The position numbers and the translations under genes are program-made. A DNA stretch of 64,000 nt from JBBDWJ01 sp963824095 (GTDB taxonomy: Bacteria; Acidobacteriota; Terriglobia; Bryobacterales; UBA6623): contig CAWGNS010000007.1 in NCBI GenBank assembly GCA_963824095.1, positions 558,001 through 622,000 on the forward strand. The letters run 5' to 3'. A model generated the notes under the pieces. It ran no database searches and was not told the origin of the DNA. It saw only the letters and a program-made list of their open reading frames with translations. Each line of letters starts with the position of its first letter. Position 1 is the stretch's first letter. Of the stretch, positions 25,994 to 33,802 are shown piece by piece.

Positions 25994-26608
25994 ATGAGTC
26001 TCAAGATCAAACTCCTCATCTCGGCGCTGGCGGGCGTCGCTTTCGGGCTGGCAATCGCCGGCGCGCACTGGTTCCAGAAAGCGGCCACCAGCCAGGGCGC
26101 CGAGTTGGGCGTTTTCGGAACCGTCCCCGGTTTCGATCTCATCGAACGCAGCGGCTCGAAGGTCAGCCTGGCGGACCTTAAGGGCAAGGTGTGGGTCGCC
26201 GATTTCGTATTCACCCACTGCGCCGGCCCATGCCCGCTGATTTCCTCCAAGATGGCGAAGCTGCAGAAGGCGGTGAGCGATCTCGACGGCGTGCGGTTGG
26301 TTTCCTTCACGGTCGATCCGGACCGCGACACGCCCGAGGTGCTCCGCGAGTACGCCCAACACTACCTCGCCGACCCGGAACGTTGGGTGTTTCTGACCGG
26401 CCCCAAACAGCCGCTCTATCATCTGATCGGCGACGGCTTTCACCTGGCCGTCGAAGAAGAGGGCAGCGACACGGGCGCAGTCACCCACAGCACGCGCCTG
26501 GTGCTGGTCGACCGGCAAGGCCGCATTCGGGGATACTACGACGGATCCGATCCGGGGACCATCGAAGCGCTGCTGCCCGACATCCGGGCGCTGCTGGCGG
26601 GCGCTTGA
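25994..26608 (+). CDS. SCO1/SenC family copper chaperone-like protein
   Basis: 204 residues from the ATG at 25994 with GGAGG 8 nt upstream. An N-terminal membrane anchor (about residues 6-25) precedes a thioredoxin fold. The copper-site Cys pair is in THCAGPCPLIS (CxxxC) and the distal His in VTHSTRLVLVD. VSFTVDPDRDTPEVLREYAQ is the usual SCO motif. The protein should face the periplasm and help to metallate or reduce the CuA site of a cytochrome oxidase. No oxidase genes are in the window. The gene is convergent with the glycosyltransferase gene 64 nt downstream. Confidence 0.93.
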   Translation: MSLKIKLLISALAGVAFGLAIAGAHWFQKAATSQGAELGVFGTVPGFDLIERSGSKVSLADLKGKVWVADFVFTHCAGPCPLISSKMAKLQKAVSDLDGVRLVSFTVDPDRDTPEVLREYAQHYLADPERWVFLTGPKQPLYHLIGDGFHLAVEEEGSDTGAVTHSTRLVLVDRQGRIRGYYDGSDPGTIEALLPDIRALLAGA

Positions 26609-26672
26609 GCAGCAGGAGCGTGGCGACGATCCGCAGCTCAGCCACGGCAGGCGGTGAAGCCTGCATCTCCCG

Positions 26673-27476
26673 CTAAAATCGCAGCGGCCCGGGTTCGCGC
26701 TCGCGAACGGCGGGCTCTCGCGGGGTGACCTCCACCGGCGGCCTCTCGCTCCACATGGTGCGCGCGGCCGGGCGCAACCCCAGGCGGTAGCCGAGCACCA
26801 AGCCGATCATCCGCCATCCCAACCAGAACGCTTTCCAGTGGCTGCCGGTCACCGAGGATTCCCCGACCCGGCTGCGATAGTTCAGCGGGATCTCGACGAA
26901 CGGAATGCGGTGGGCAACCACTTCCATCAGGATCTGCGGACCGAAATGCGAGCCGCCGATGGTGAGATGGCGGCGGATCAGATCGACCGCCTCGCGCCGC
27001 AGCAGCCGGTGCGTGCAGCCCATGTCGGTGAGGATCGTCGTGTTGAACAACAGCTCGGTCATCTTGGCGACGGCCCAGTTGCCCCAGCGCAGGAAGCGGC
27101 CCATATTGGCGCCGTCCCAGATGAACTCGGGGCTGGTGCGCGTGCCAAACACCACCGGCTTGTCGTCGGAATAGGCGAGCAGCTTGAGGACGTCGTGGCC
27201 GCTGAAGGTGCCGTCGGGTTCGGAGAGAATCACCAGGTCGGCGGTGCATTCGTCGAGGCCGCGCCGCAGGGCGTGGCCGTAGCCCTGGAGGATTTCGTGG
27301 ATCTCGCGGGCACGGCTGCCGCGCAGTTCCTCGGAGGTGCCCGGCGCGGCGTTGTTGTTGATGACGAGCACTTCGTCGACGTAGCCGCTCGAGAAGTAAT
27401 CCTCAACGGCGGCCCGAATGGAGTCCTTCTCGTTGTAGGTCGGGAAGATGACCGCTACTGTTTGTCCGTGCCACAT
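26673..27476 (-). CDS. Family 2 glycosyltransferase (dolichyl-phosphate mannose synthase-like)
   Basis: 267 residues starting at the ATG at 27476. The GT-A signature is clear: VAVIFPTYNEKDSI at the N-terminus, VDEVLVINNNA, then the metal-binding-type acidic motif LVILSEPDGTFSGHD where DPD/DxD is replaced by EPD, and GCTHRLLRREAV. YRSRVGESSVTGS is typical of polyprenyl-phosphate or cell-surface GT2 enzymes. There is no C-terminal membrane domain beyond a hydrophobic patch near residues 215-235. It lies 25 nt downstream of a methyltransferase gene and near a DUF2029-like membrane protein, suggesting a small surface-glycan gene group. Confidence 0.9.
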   Translation of the reverse strand: MWHGQTVAVIFPTYNEKDSIRAAVEDYFSSGYVDEVLVINNNAAPGTSEELRGSRAREIHEILQGYGHALRRGLDECTADLVILSEPDGTFSGHDVLKLLAYSDDKPVVFGTRTSPEFIWDGANMGRFLRWGNWAVAKMTELLFNTTILTDMGCTHRLLRREAVDLIRRHLTIGGSHFGPQILMEVVAHRIPFVEIPLNYRSRVGESSVTGSHWKAFWLGWRMIGLVLGYRLGLRPAARTMWSERPPVEVTPREPAVREREPGPLRF

Positions 27477-27501
27477 TGACTTACAAATTCCCGCGAGCTC
27501 C

Positions 27502-28185
27502 TCAACTCCGCGGCGGTTCGGCGACCACCAGAAACTGTCCGGCGAGAGGGCGGAACGGCAGCGCCAGATACAGACTCACCAGGGGCCCCCACGCCGGCAG
27601 TCTCGACTTCATGCTGAAGGGAAGGAAGCGGCCTTCGCCCCGCACGACCTTCCAGCCGAGCGAGTGGAGAAAATCCTGGAAGCCGCCATCGGTGAAAATC
27701 GTTTTGTGGGTGTAGTCGTCGAAGTACCGCCGTGGTTCGAGGCGGAAGTTGGGCTGGATCACAATCAGCCTGCCGCTGCCTTGCAGCACGCGGCGGACTT
27801 CGGCGAGGATCGATTCAACCTCCGGCATCGTGAAGTGCTCGAAGAAGTTGGAGGCGAATACGGTGCCGACGCTGGCCGATTCGAGAGGTAAAGGGCTCAA
27901 GCCCGACTGAATCAACGGCTGCACCGCGGGATCCCAGAACTCAACCATCTCGGCGTTGATGTCGAGCGCCCATTTTTGCGGCGCGCGCGCGAAGCGGCTG
28001 AACTCGCCGTAGCCGGCGCCCAATTCCAGCAGCGGCGCCTGGTCGTCGACGAACGGCTGCAGGTAGCTGCTGACAACTTTCCAGACTTTGGCGCGGCGGG
28101 CGTCATAGCGAAAGCGCACGCGATGGTAGGCGCGCGCCTTCTCCAACTGGGATGGGTTATTGGTGACGCTCAGGGACACTCCCAC
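27502..28185 (-). CDS. Class I SAM-dependent methyltransferase
   Basis: About 227 residues. The GTG at 28185 is preferred because a GGGGGAAG lies 5 nt upstream; TTG 28203 and GTG 28179 are alternatives. The SAM-binding motif I is LLELGAGYGEFSRFA, with post-I LDINAEMVEFWDP and motif II/III SVGTVFASNFFEHF and LQGSGRLIVIQPNFR. This is a Methyltransf_11-type domain. It is followed by the GT2 gene with 25 nt between, so it may modify a sugar or lipid carrier of the same pathway. The substrate is unknown. Confidence 0.9.
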   Translation of the reverse strand: MGVSLSVTNNPSQLEKARAYHRVRFRYDARRAKVWKVVSSYLQPFVDDQAPLLELGAGYGEFSRFARAPQKWALDINAEMVEFWDPAVQPLIQSGLSPLPLESASVGTVFASNFFEHFTMPEVESILAEVRRVLQGSGRLIVIQPNFRLEPRRYFDDYTHKTIFTDGGFQDFLHSLGWKVVRGEGRFLPFSMKSRLPAWGPLVSLYLALPFRPLAGQFLVVAEPPRS

Positions 28186-28284
28186 AACGGCTTCCCCCGG
28201 CAAGCTACGACCAGTCTAGGTTTGCCCGCTAGGGGCGGCAATTAGGTATTACCCTTATTCGGCCCGCGAGGGATGGGAGGAATT

Positions 28285-29865
28285 TCAGGGGCTTTGCGAA
28301 CCAGTCGAAGCGCCCGCCGCGCCGCCGGCCGCGGGTTCCGCAATCGGCTCATAGAGATAGTCGCCTGCCAGCAGCGGTCCCGGAATGTGCGCCACCAGGC
28401 GGTAGTGCCGGCGGATCTCGTCCAACTGGGCTTCGGGGAGCGAGGGGATTTCCGGGTTGGCCGAGAGCATGGGACCGTCAAAGAGGTCGTCGTAGAGGAT
28501 CACCAGCGAGAAGCGGCCCGCCGCCAGATCCCGACGCACCGCATCGGGGTCGACCATTCCGGCCTTGACCAGCAGCGTGTAGATGAGCGGCTCGACTTCC
28601 AGAGGCTTGCCGGTCTGCAACAGCGGATCGATTTGCACCGACAGGATGCGCTTCCGCGGCATCAGATACGGACGCAAGGCGGCGACTTCCTGCCGCCGCA
28701 GTTGTTCGAGCACGTTGCGCTGCAGCACGGAGTTGGCCGTCAGGGCCAGGTTGAGAACCAGGTGCAGCAGCAGAGGAATTTGCAGCAGCGTGATCCAACC
28801 GGGGTCACCACGCAGCCACAACCGGAAGAAATCGAGACGATGCAGGCTCCAGCCGGCGCAGAGGCCGAGCAAGACCGTCGTTTCCAGTTGATAGTTGAGG
28901 TCCGAGCCGACCTTGGCAGCCGTCAGGGCCATCACCGCCGCGGCCGCGAGCAGATAGACATGCAGCGGATGGAATCGGCTTCCCCGCCCGCCGCTTGCCC
29001 AGCCCGCCGCGGTGAGCACCAGCAGGCCGCCCGACGCCGGCAGAAAATACTGCAGGTGGCTCCAAACCTTGTCCATGCTGAAGGGGTTGAGATTGGCCAG
29101 CACGGCGTTTTCGAAGTAGCGCCCACCCACCAGCGTGTTGAGCCCCAAGGCGAGCGCGAGTCCGCAGGCGGCCAGGCAGACCGTGAACCACGCGCCGCGG
29201 CGGCGATTCGCGAGAAACAGCAGCAACGCGATAGAGACTCCCGCGGCGATAAAGCTTTGCTTGGTGAAGATGGCCAGCGCGATGCCGACGCCGCTCCAGA
29301 CCAGCGGCGCCACCCGGCCGCTGACGCGGTGCAGCGAGTATTGGTAGAACGCCGCGATCGAAAAGCACAAACCGAGCATGTCGCTTTGCCCGACGGTCCC
29401 CCAATTCAGGAGGTTGGCGGTCGAGGCAATCAGCAAAGTCCCCGCGGCGGCCGCCGTTCTATCTCGCGTGTAGAGCAGCAACAGAAGCCAGCAGAAGTAG
29501 ATGGTCGCCAGCAGCGCGCCTAGTGAGATCAGCCGGCCGGCGAGCAAGACCGGCAAACCGGCATGATGCAAGACCGCGGCCAGCGAGTAGAACACAGGGC
29601 CGTAGGGAGAAACGGTGAACGGGTAGTGCTCGAAATCGTAGTAGAGGCCCTCGCCGTTGGCCAGCATGGTGGCGTGAAAACCGATGATCGATTCGACCTG
29701 CGTGATTTCGTGCCGCGACCGCAGAGCGGTGACGACCTGGGCGGCAATTCCCAGCGCGGCCACGAAGGCGACAACGCGAAGGAAGCGGCGAAAACCCCGA
29801 GAGGCGCGGACCGGGTCCGGCGGAGCCGCGGCCGTGTCGGGCTCAAGGTATGTCTCTACGGTCAT
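28285..29865 (-). CDS. Multi-spanning membrane glycosyltransferase-like protein (GT-C / DUF2029 type)
   Basis: 526 residues from the ATG at 29865. A first hydrophobic helix at about residues 27-47 is followed by a periplasmic loop with the acidic EGLYYDFEHYPFTVSPYGPVFY. Such loops with Asp/Glu and PYGP occur in GT-C mannosyl- and arabinosyltransferases that use polyprenyl-phosphate sugars. About ten further helices and a soluble C-terminal domain (VQIDPLLQTGKPLEVEPLIY) follow. It lies upstream of the methyltransferase and GT2 genes on the same strand, spaced 100 nt. The role in surface glycan assembly is inferred from fold and context. Confidence 0.78.
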   Translation of the reverse strand: MTVETYLEPDTAAAPPDPVRASRGFRRFLRVVAFVAALGIAAQVVTALRSRHEITQVESIIGFHATMLANGEGLYYDFEHYPFTVSPYGPVFYSLAAVLHHAGLPVLLAGRLISLGALLATIYFCWLLLLLYTRDRTAAAAGTLLIASTANLLNWGTVGQSDMLGLCFSIAAFYQYSLHRVSGRVAPLVWSGVGIALAIFTKQSFIAAGVSIALLLFLANRRRGAWFTVCLAACGLALALGLNTLVGGRYFENAVLANLNPFSMDKVWSHLQYFLPASGGLLVLTAAGWASGGRGSRFHPLHVYLLAAAAVMALTAAKVGSDLNYQLETTVLLGLCAGWSLHRLDFFRLWLRGDPGWITLLQIPLLLHLVLNLALTANSVLQRNVLEQLRRQEVAALRPYLMPRKRILSVQIDPLLQTGKPLEVEPLIYTLLVKAGMVDPDAVRRDLAAGRFSLVILYDDLFDGPMLSANPEIPSLPEAQLDEIRRHYRLVAHIPGPLLAGDYLYEPIAEPAAGGAAGASTGSQSP

Positions 29866-31066
29866 GGAGTTGCGCTGGCGTGACTTCACTCCCGGCGGAG
29901 CACGCGGCGGTCGGGCAGCAAAATCTCTAGTCAGGTCTCGAGCGTTTCGGGAGGCGAAACAGACTGATGCGAACGGTGGAAACGATGCCACCTGCTCTCT
30001 CTCTATCACAGCCCCGTGGGAGCGACAAGCTGTTTGGGCCTATTCTTCGGCCATTTAAGGGTTTACCCTCGCTGTCGTATCCGGACCGGCGGCGCAACGG
30101 CCCCCCGCCGCAAGCAGCGCGGACGCGGAAGTCGAGCGCTTCCTTTGTCCTTTGCTCCAGGAGGACGGATTCGCGAGCTAAGCTGGAGCGCGCAACCGCC
30201 GGCTCGCAGAGGCCGTGGACACGCCTGGGGCAAGCAAACATCGGGTTGTTTTCTCCAGGAATAAAAGTCAAAAAACACGGCGCTCGGAATTGTTTATCGT
30301 GGTTATCGATGGATACGACGACCTCTTTTCCTTCGTTTTCCCGATGGATCCCCGCGGTTCCTCACGGTCTCCCAGAAGGCCAACCTGGTGGTGCGCATTG
30401 TCCTACCCCTTTCTAACTCCCGCCTATTCAGCCTCAACGATGGTTGTTTGCGCGTTGGTCATGGAATGAGCGACGGCGGCAGTCCGACTCATACGCGATT
30501 CCATAAAACGGAGAAAAGACCCGAGCAAGCGCCAACTTACTTTCACGCCGCAAGAAAGCCCCCCCCTCGGGGGCCAATACAGTACTGCGTCCCGCGTGGT
30601 ACCAGTAGCATTCATGAAGTACTAGACTCGACCCGGGATACGAGCACGGTTGCAGAACTCACCGCGATTAACGACAACAGCAAGAAGCGATCGAGAGCTA
30701 CTTACAAGATCGAGAACAACACAGCCGCTGGCGAGGCAATACCCACGGCCCCGCCGATCTACTTCGAACAGGACGCACGCCGCGAAGCGGCTGCTCCTTT
30801 TCCCCACAACGATCTATTCTTTTGTTGCAAAACAGGGCCGATCGGCCGAGCTCGCCATGAAAAAACACGCTGGATAACCGCTCGCATTTCAGTTCGTGCT
30901 GTGCGACAATGTATCGACCTGAATCGGGCTGCAACGCTTTTGACCAAGAAGTCCAAGCGAACCGCCATGAAGCGAGGTCTGGTGACTAGAGGTCGAATAC
31001 TTTCTAGGTCGGTCGCTGCCGGAAAGGGTTGACCCGCGCGGCAGCCGGAATGAGAATGGAGATGGA
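29866..31066. other. 1.2-kb space without a convincing gene; lower GC
   Basis: Base composition from about 30240 to 31060 is clearly richer in A and T than the rest of the window. Plus-strand frames exist, such as 30388-31032, but have no recognisable domains, no ribosome sites and unusual codon use. The right end is the leader of the cold-shock gene and could contain an RNA thermosensor-like leader. A palindromic GGCCGATCGGCC lies at 30837-30848. Confidence 0.5.
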
Positions 31067-31312
31067 ATGGCGAAAGAAACAGGTGTAGTGAAATGGTTCA
31101 ACGCCGCCAAGGGCTATGGTTTCATTCGACGCTCCGACGGCGACGATGTGTTTGTGCACTATTCCGCGATTCAGATGTCGGGGTATCGCACGCTGGAAGA
31201 GGGCATGGAAGTGGATTTCGAGGTGCAGGACGGACCCAAAGGCCCACAAGCGGTCAATGTCGCTTCACCGGACAACAAAGCGGCGAGCGCGATGGGTTCT
31301 GACGCGGACTAA
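31067..31312 (+). CDS. Cold-shock domain protein (CspA family)
   Basis: 81 residues from the ATG at 31067 with GGAG upstream. The RNA-binding motifs are KGYGFIRR (RNP1; classical KGFGFI) and DVFVHYSAI (RNP2; classical VFVHFS), with GVVKWFNAAKGYG at the start. The C-terminus is extended by about a dozen residues (NKAASAMGSDAD). It is cytoplasmic and acts as an RNA chaperone. A long gene-free leader precedes it, which is common for cold-shock mRNAs. Confidence 0.95.
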   Translation: MAKETGVVKWFNAAKGYGFIRRSDGDDVFVHYSAIQMSGYRTLEEGMEVDFEVQDGPKGPQAVNVASPDNKAASAMGSDAD

Positions 31313-31602
31313 GCAGCGGCGTCGAGTTCGAGGATAGTCAGGTAAAATCCAACTCAGAGATTTACCGCTTCGGCCCGCCATAAGGTAGGCAAGCCGATTG
31401 TTACAACATCGGCCCAGGGATCGGTGTGCGCCTGCCACGCGGTGCCGCCGAAAGCCAAGTTCGGCTGAGCGCGCCCAATCCGTTACAATTGCTACAAACC
31501 TCTTCGCCGGTTGTCGCTGTTTTGCAGCGTGAAACAAAAACGGGCCGGCGAAGAGCTTTCGTTTTCGTTCGCAGTTATCGCGACACCCTCCCGGCCGCGC
31601 CC

Positions 31603-32070
31603 ATGATGTCCCCCCGTATTCTGGAAAACATCGAACAAATCGAGGCCCTGGCCGGACAGGAGGCGGGTGTCAGCGACTGGGTCGAGGTCGGCCAGGAGCG
31701 CATCGCCCAGTTCGCCGAGGCGACCGGGGATCACCAATGGATCCACCTCGACGCCGAACGCGCCGCCGCCGAGTCGCCCTACCAGTCCACCATCGCGCAC
31801 GGATTTTTAAGTCTGTCGCTGCTGCCGACGCTGGCGCGCCAGGTGGTGCAGTTCGGCGACGGGTTTCGAATGACCATCAACTACGGCTTGAACCGCGTGC
31901 GGTTTCCCGCCGCGGTGCGTTCGGGGACGCGCGTTCGCGGCCGATTCCGGCTGGCGGGCACGGAACAATGCGAGGGAGGGATTCAACTGCTGTGGGCCGT
32001 AACGGTCGAGGCGGAAGGCTCTCCCAAGCCGTGCGTGGTAGCGGAATGGCTGACCCGCGCCTATCGGTAA
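31603..32070 (+). CDS. MaoC-like dehydratase (R-specific enoyl-CoA hydratase-like)
   Basis: 155 residues from the ATG at 31603; a longer open frame upstream does not match the family. The hot-dog hydratase motif is visible: RIAQFAEATGDHQWIHLDAE, with catalytic Asp and His, and then STIAHGFLSLSLLPTL. NYGLNRVRFPAAVRSG follows. Proteins of this type hydrate enoyl-CoA thioesters or act in polyhydroxyalkanoate and fatty-acid metabolism. It stands alone and is convergent with the isomerase-like gene. Confidence 0.92.
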   Translation: MMSPRILENIEQIEALAGQEAGVSDWVEVGQERIAQFAEATGDHQWIHLDAERAAAESPYQSTIAHGFLSLSLLPTLARQVVQFGDGFRMTINYGLNRVRFPAAVRSGTRVRGRFRLAGTEQCEGGIQLLWAVTVEAEGSPKPCVVAEWLTRAYR

Positions 32071-32411
32071 GCCGCAGAAAATCCCCCGAAGCGAACCCGG
32101 TTCCGCCCAACACCGCAAAGAAGCCACAAGCCCGCACCGTGGCGTGAACCTCCAGGTTTGCCGCGTCGCGATTCTTCGCGAGGCAGGGCCCTTTAGCGAT
32201 AGAGTTTGTGCGCCTCTTAGAGGAGGCAGGCCGTTTGTGGGACGACCGCGCGGCTTGGGGAAAAGCGCGGGTAGTGGGCGCGTCAGAGAGAAGGTTTGGG
32301 GGCCGCGAGCTACGCCGTGCGCTTTGCAATACGGCGCGGTTCGCCGGCTTCGCCCCCGGCTTTTTCCTGGTTTTGCGAATGTTTGCACAGGCCGGAGGCC
32401 TGCGCTACGGG
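32071..32411. other. Convergent intergenic space with repeats
   Basis: No gene. It contains family-1 copy C (32137-32191) and family-3 copy (32382-32418). Confidence 0.6.
32137..32191 (-). repeat. Family-1 structured repeat, copy C
   Basis: It contains CCGTGGCGTGAACCTCCAGG and TTTGCCGCG, then the hairpin TCGCGA-TTCT-TCGCGA (32166-32171 with 32176-32181) and GGGCCC at the end. Confidence 0.75.
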
Positions 32412-32418
32412 CTACTCG
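32382..32418. repeat. Family-3 palindromic repeat, second full copy
   Basis: Nearly identical to 4673-4709: TTTGCACAGGCCGGAGGCCT followed by GCGCTACGG and CTACTCGG. It overlaps the last codons of the isomerase-like gene. Confidence 0.7.
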
Positions 32419-33404
32419 GAAAAAGCGGCGTCGAAAGCCCGGCCCGAGGGGGCGAAGTCCACTCGTCTGGTGAATGCGCAGGCTTCTTTTGCGCCGGCCT
32501 CGCGGTCCATTCCGCTGTCTTCCCACTCGATCGACAACGGGCCGCTGTAGCCGTTGTGATTCAACTGCCGGATGATTTCGCCGAATTTCACGCCGCCGTG
32601 GCCGAGCGAACGGAAGTCCCAGCCGCGGTTGGCGTCGCCGAAATTGAGATGCGAGCCCAGGATGCCGCTGCGGCCGTCGATCTGCAGCGCGGCATCTTTC
32701 ATGTGCACGTGGTAAATGCGGTCCTTGAACTCGCGCAGGAACTGCACCGGATCAACCAATTGCCAGTGCAAGTGGCTGGGGTCGAAATTGAAGCCGAACG
32801 TGTCGCGATAGTTGATCGCCTCCAGCGCGCGCTGCGCCGTATAGATATCGAAAGCGATCTCGGTGGGGTGCACTTCGAGCGCGAATTTGACGCCGCATTC
32901 GTCGAACACGTCGAGGATCGGCGTCCACAACTTGGCGAAGTATTTGTAGCCGTCGTCGATCATCGAATCGGGCACCGGCGGGAAACTGTAGAGCAGATGC
33001 CAGATCGACGAGCCCGTGAAGCCGTTGACGACGCTGAGCCCGAGGTTTTTCGCGGCGCGCGCGGTGACCTTCATGGCCTCAATGGCCCAGGCGCGCTTTT
33101 TACCCGCTTTGCCGGCGCATTCGGGCGGTGCGAAACCGTCCGAGCGGCTGTCGTTGTTGGGGTCGCAGACCAACTGCCCGACCAGGTGATTGGAAATCGC
33201 GAACAGTTGCAGATTGTTGTCGTCGAGGATCTTGCGCTGCCGCGCGCAATAGCGCTTGTCCGTAGCAGCCTTGAAGACGTCCATATGGTCGCCCCAACAG
33301 GCCAATTCGAGTCCGTCGTAGCCCCAGGCGGCGGCTTTTTTGGCCAGAACTTTCAGCGGCAGATCGGCCCACTGTCCGGTAAACAAAGTTACGGGTCGGC
33401 TCAT
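32412..33404 (-). CDS. Sugar phosphate isomerase/epimerase-like TIM-barrel protein
   Basis: 330 residues from the ATG at 33404, preceded by AAGGAGGAG at ideal spacing. The AP-endonuclease-2-type barrel is clear: WGYDGLELACWGDHMDV, LSVVNGFTGSSIWHL, VKFALEVHPTEIAFD, NFDPSHLHWQ, IYHVHMKDAAL and SIEWEDSGMD. The Glu, Asp, His and Glu in these motifs form the usual divalent-metal site. Members isomerise or epimerise sugars, hydroxypyruvate or inosose; the substrate is unknown. It is cytoplasmic. It has no signal peptide, unlike many Bryobacter paralogues that carry a Tat leader. Confidence 0.9.
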   Translation of the reverse strand: MSRPVTLFTGQWADLPLKVLAKKAAAWGYDGLELACWGDHMDVFKAATDKRYCARQRKILDDNNLQLFAISNHLVGQLVCDPNNDSRSDGFAPPECAGKAGKKRAWAIEAMKVTARAAKNLGLSVVNGFTGSSIWHLLYSFPPVPDSMIDDGYKYFAKLWTPILDVFDECGVKFALEVHPTEIAFDIYTAQRALEAINYRDTFGFNFDPSHLHWQLVDPVQFLREFKDRIYHVHMKDAALQIDGRSGILGSHLNFGDANRGWDFRSLGHGGVKFGEIIRQLNHNGYSGPLSIEWEDSGMDREAGAKEACAFTRRVDFAPSGRAFDAAFSE

Positions 33405-33802
33405 GAATGGCTCCTCCTTGGATGGGTACTGACAGGCTTGGATGAGTGCCGACAGGCGGGCCGCTTCGCTGGCGATCGGAGCAATCTTCCCGGAGCGGCG
33501 CGCCGGCAGCGGCCGCATTCGCCGGAAATTTTGTCAGAAACCTGCCGAATGCATCCAAGCGAGTGTAGCAAACCTATGTGGCCGCGCGTGGTTGGCGGGC
33601 GATCGCGATGCGCCAGTGCAGTCGGGAGCCGCGGGGAATTGCGCGCCGTCCCCCCGGAGAGCGCAAAAACAGAGCCGCACCCGGGGGGGTCGAGCCGCCC
33701 GCCTTTTGGCGAACCGTGGGGCTCGGCGAATCTCCTGGTCCAGGCGCGACCTTCGTGAATTCATCGCTGTCCGTAAGGGCGAACGATTGCAGTTGACTCT
33801 CC
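33405..33802. other. Intergenic space
   Basis: No supported gene. A partial family-2 repeat (AAAACAGAGCCGCACCCGG) lies near 33665-33684. The left end carries the ribosome site and promoter of the isomerase-like gene. Confidence 0.55.

Noticed and set aside
30388..31032. 214-codon plus-strand frame before the cold-shock gene
   Set aside because: No ribosome site, odd composition, no recognisable domain; kept as a gene-free region.
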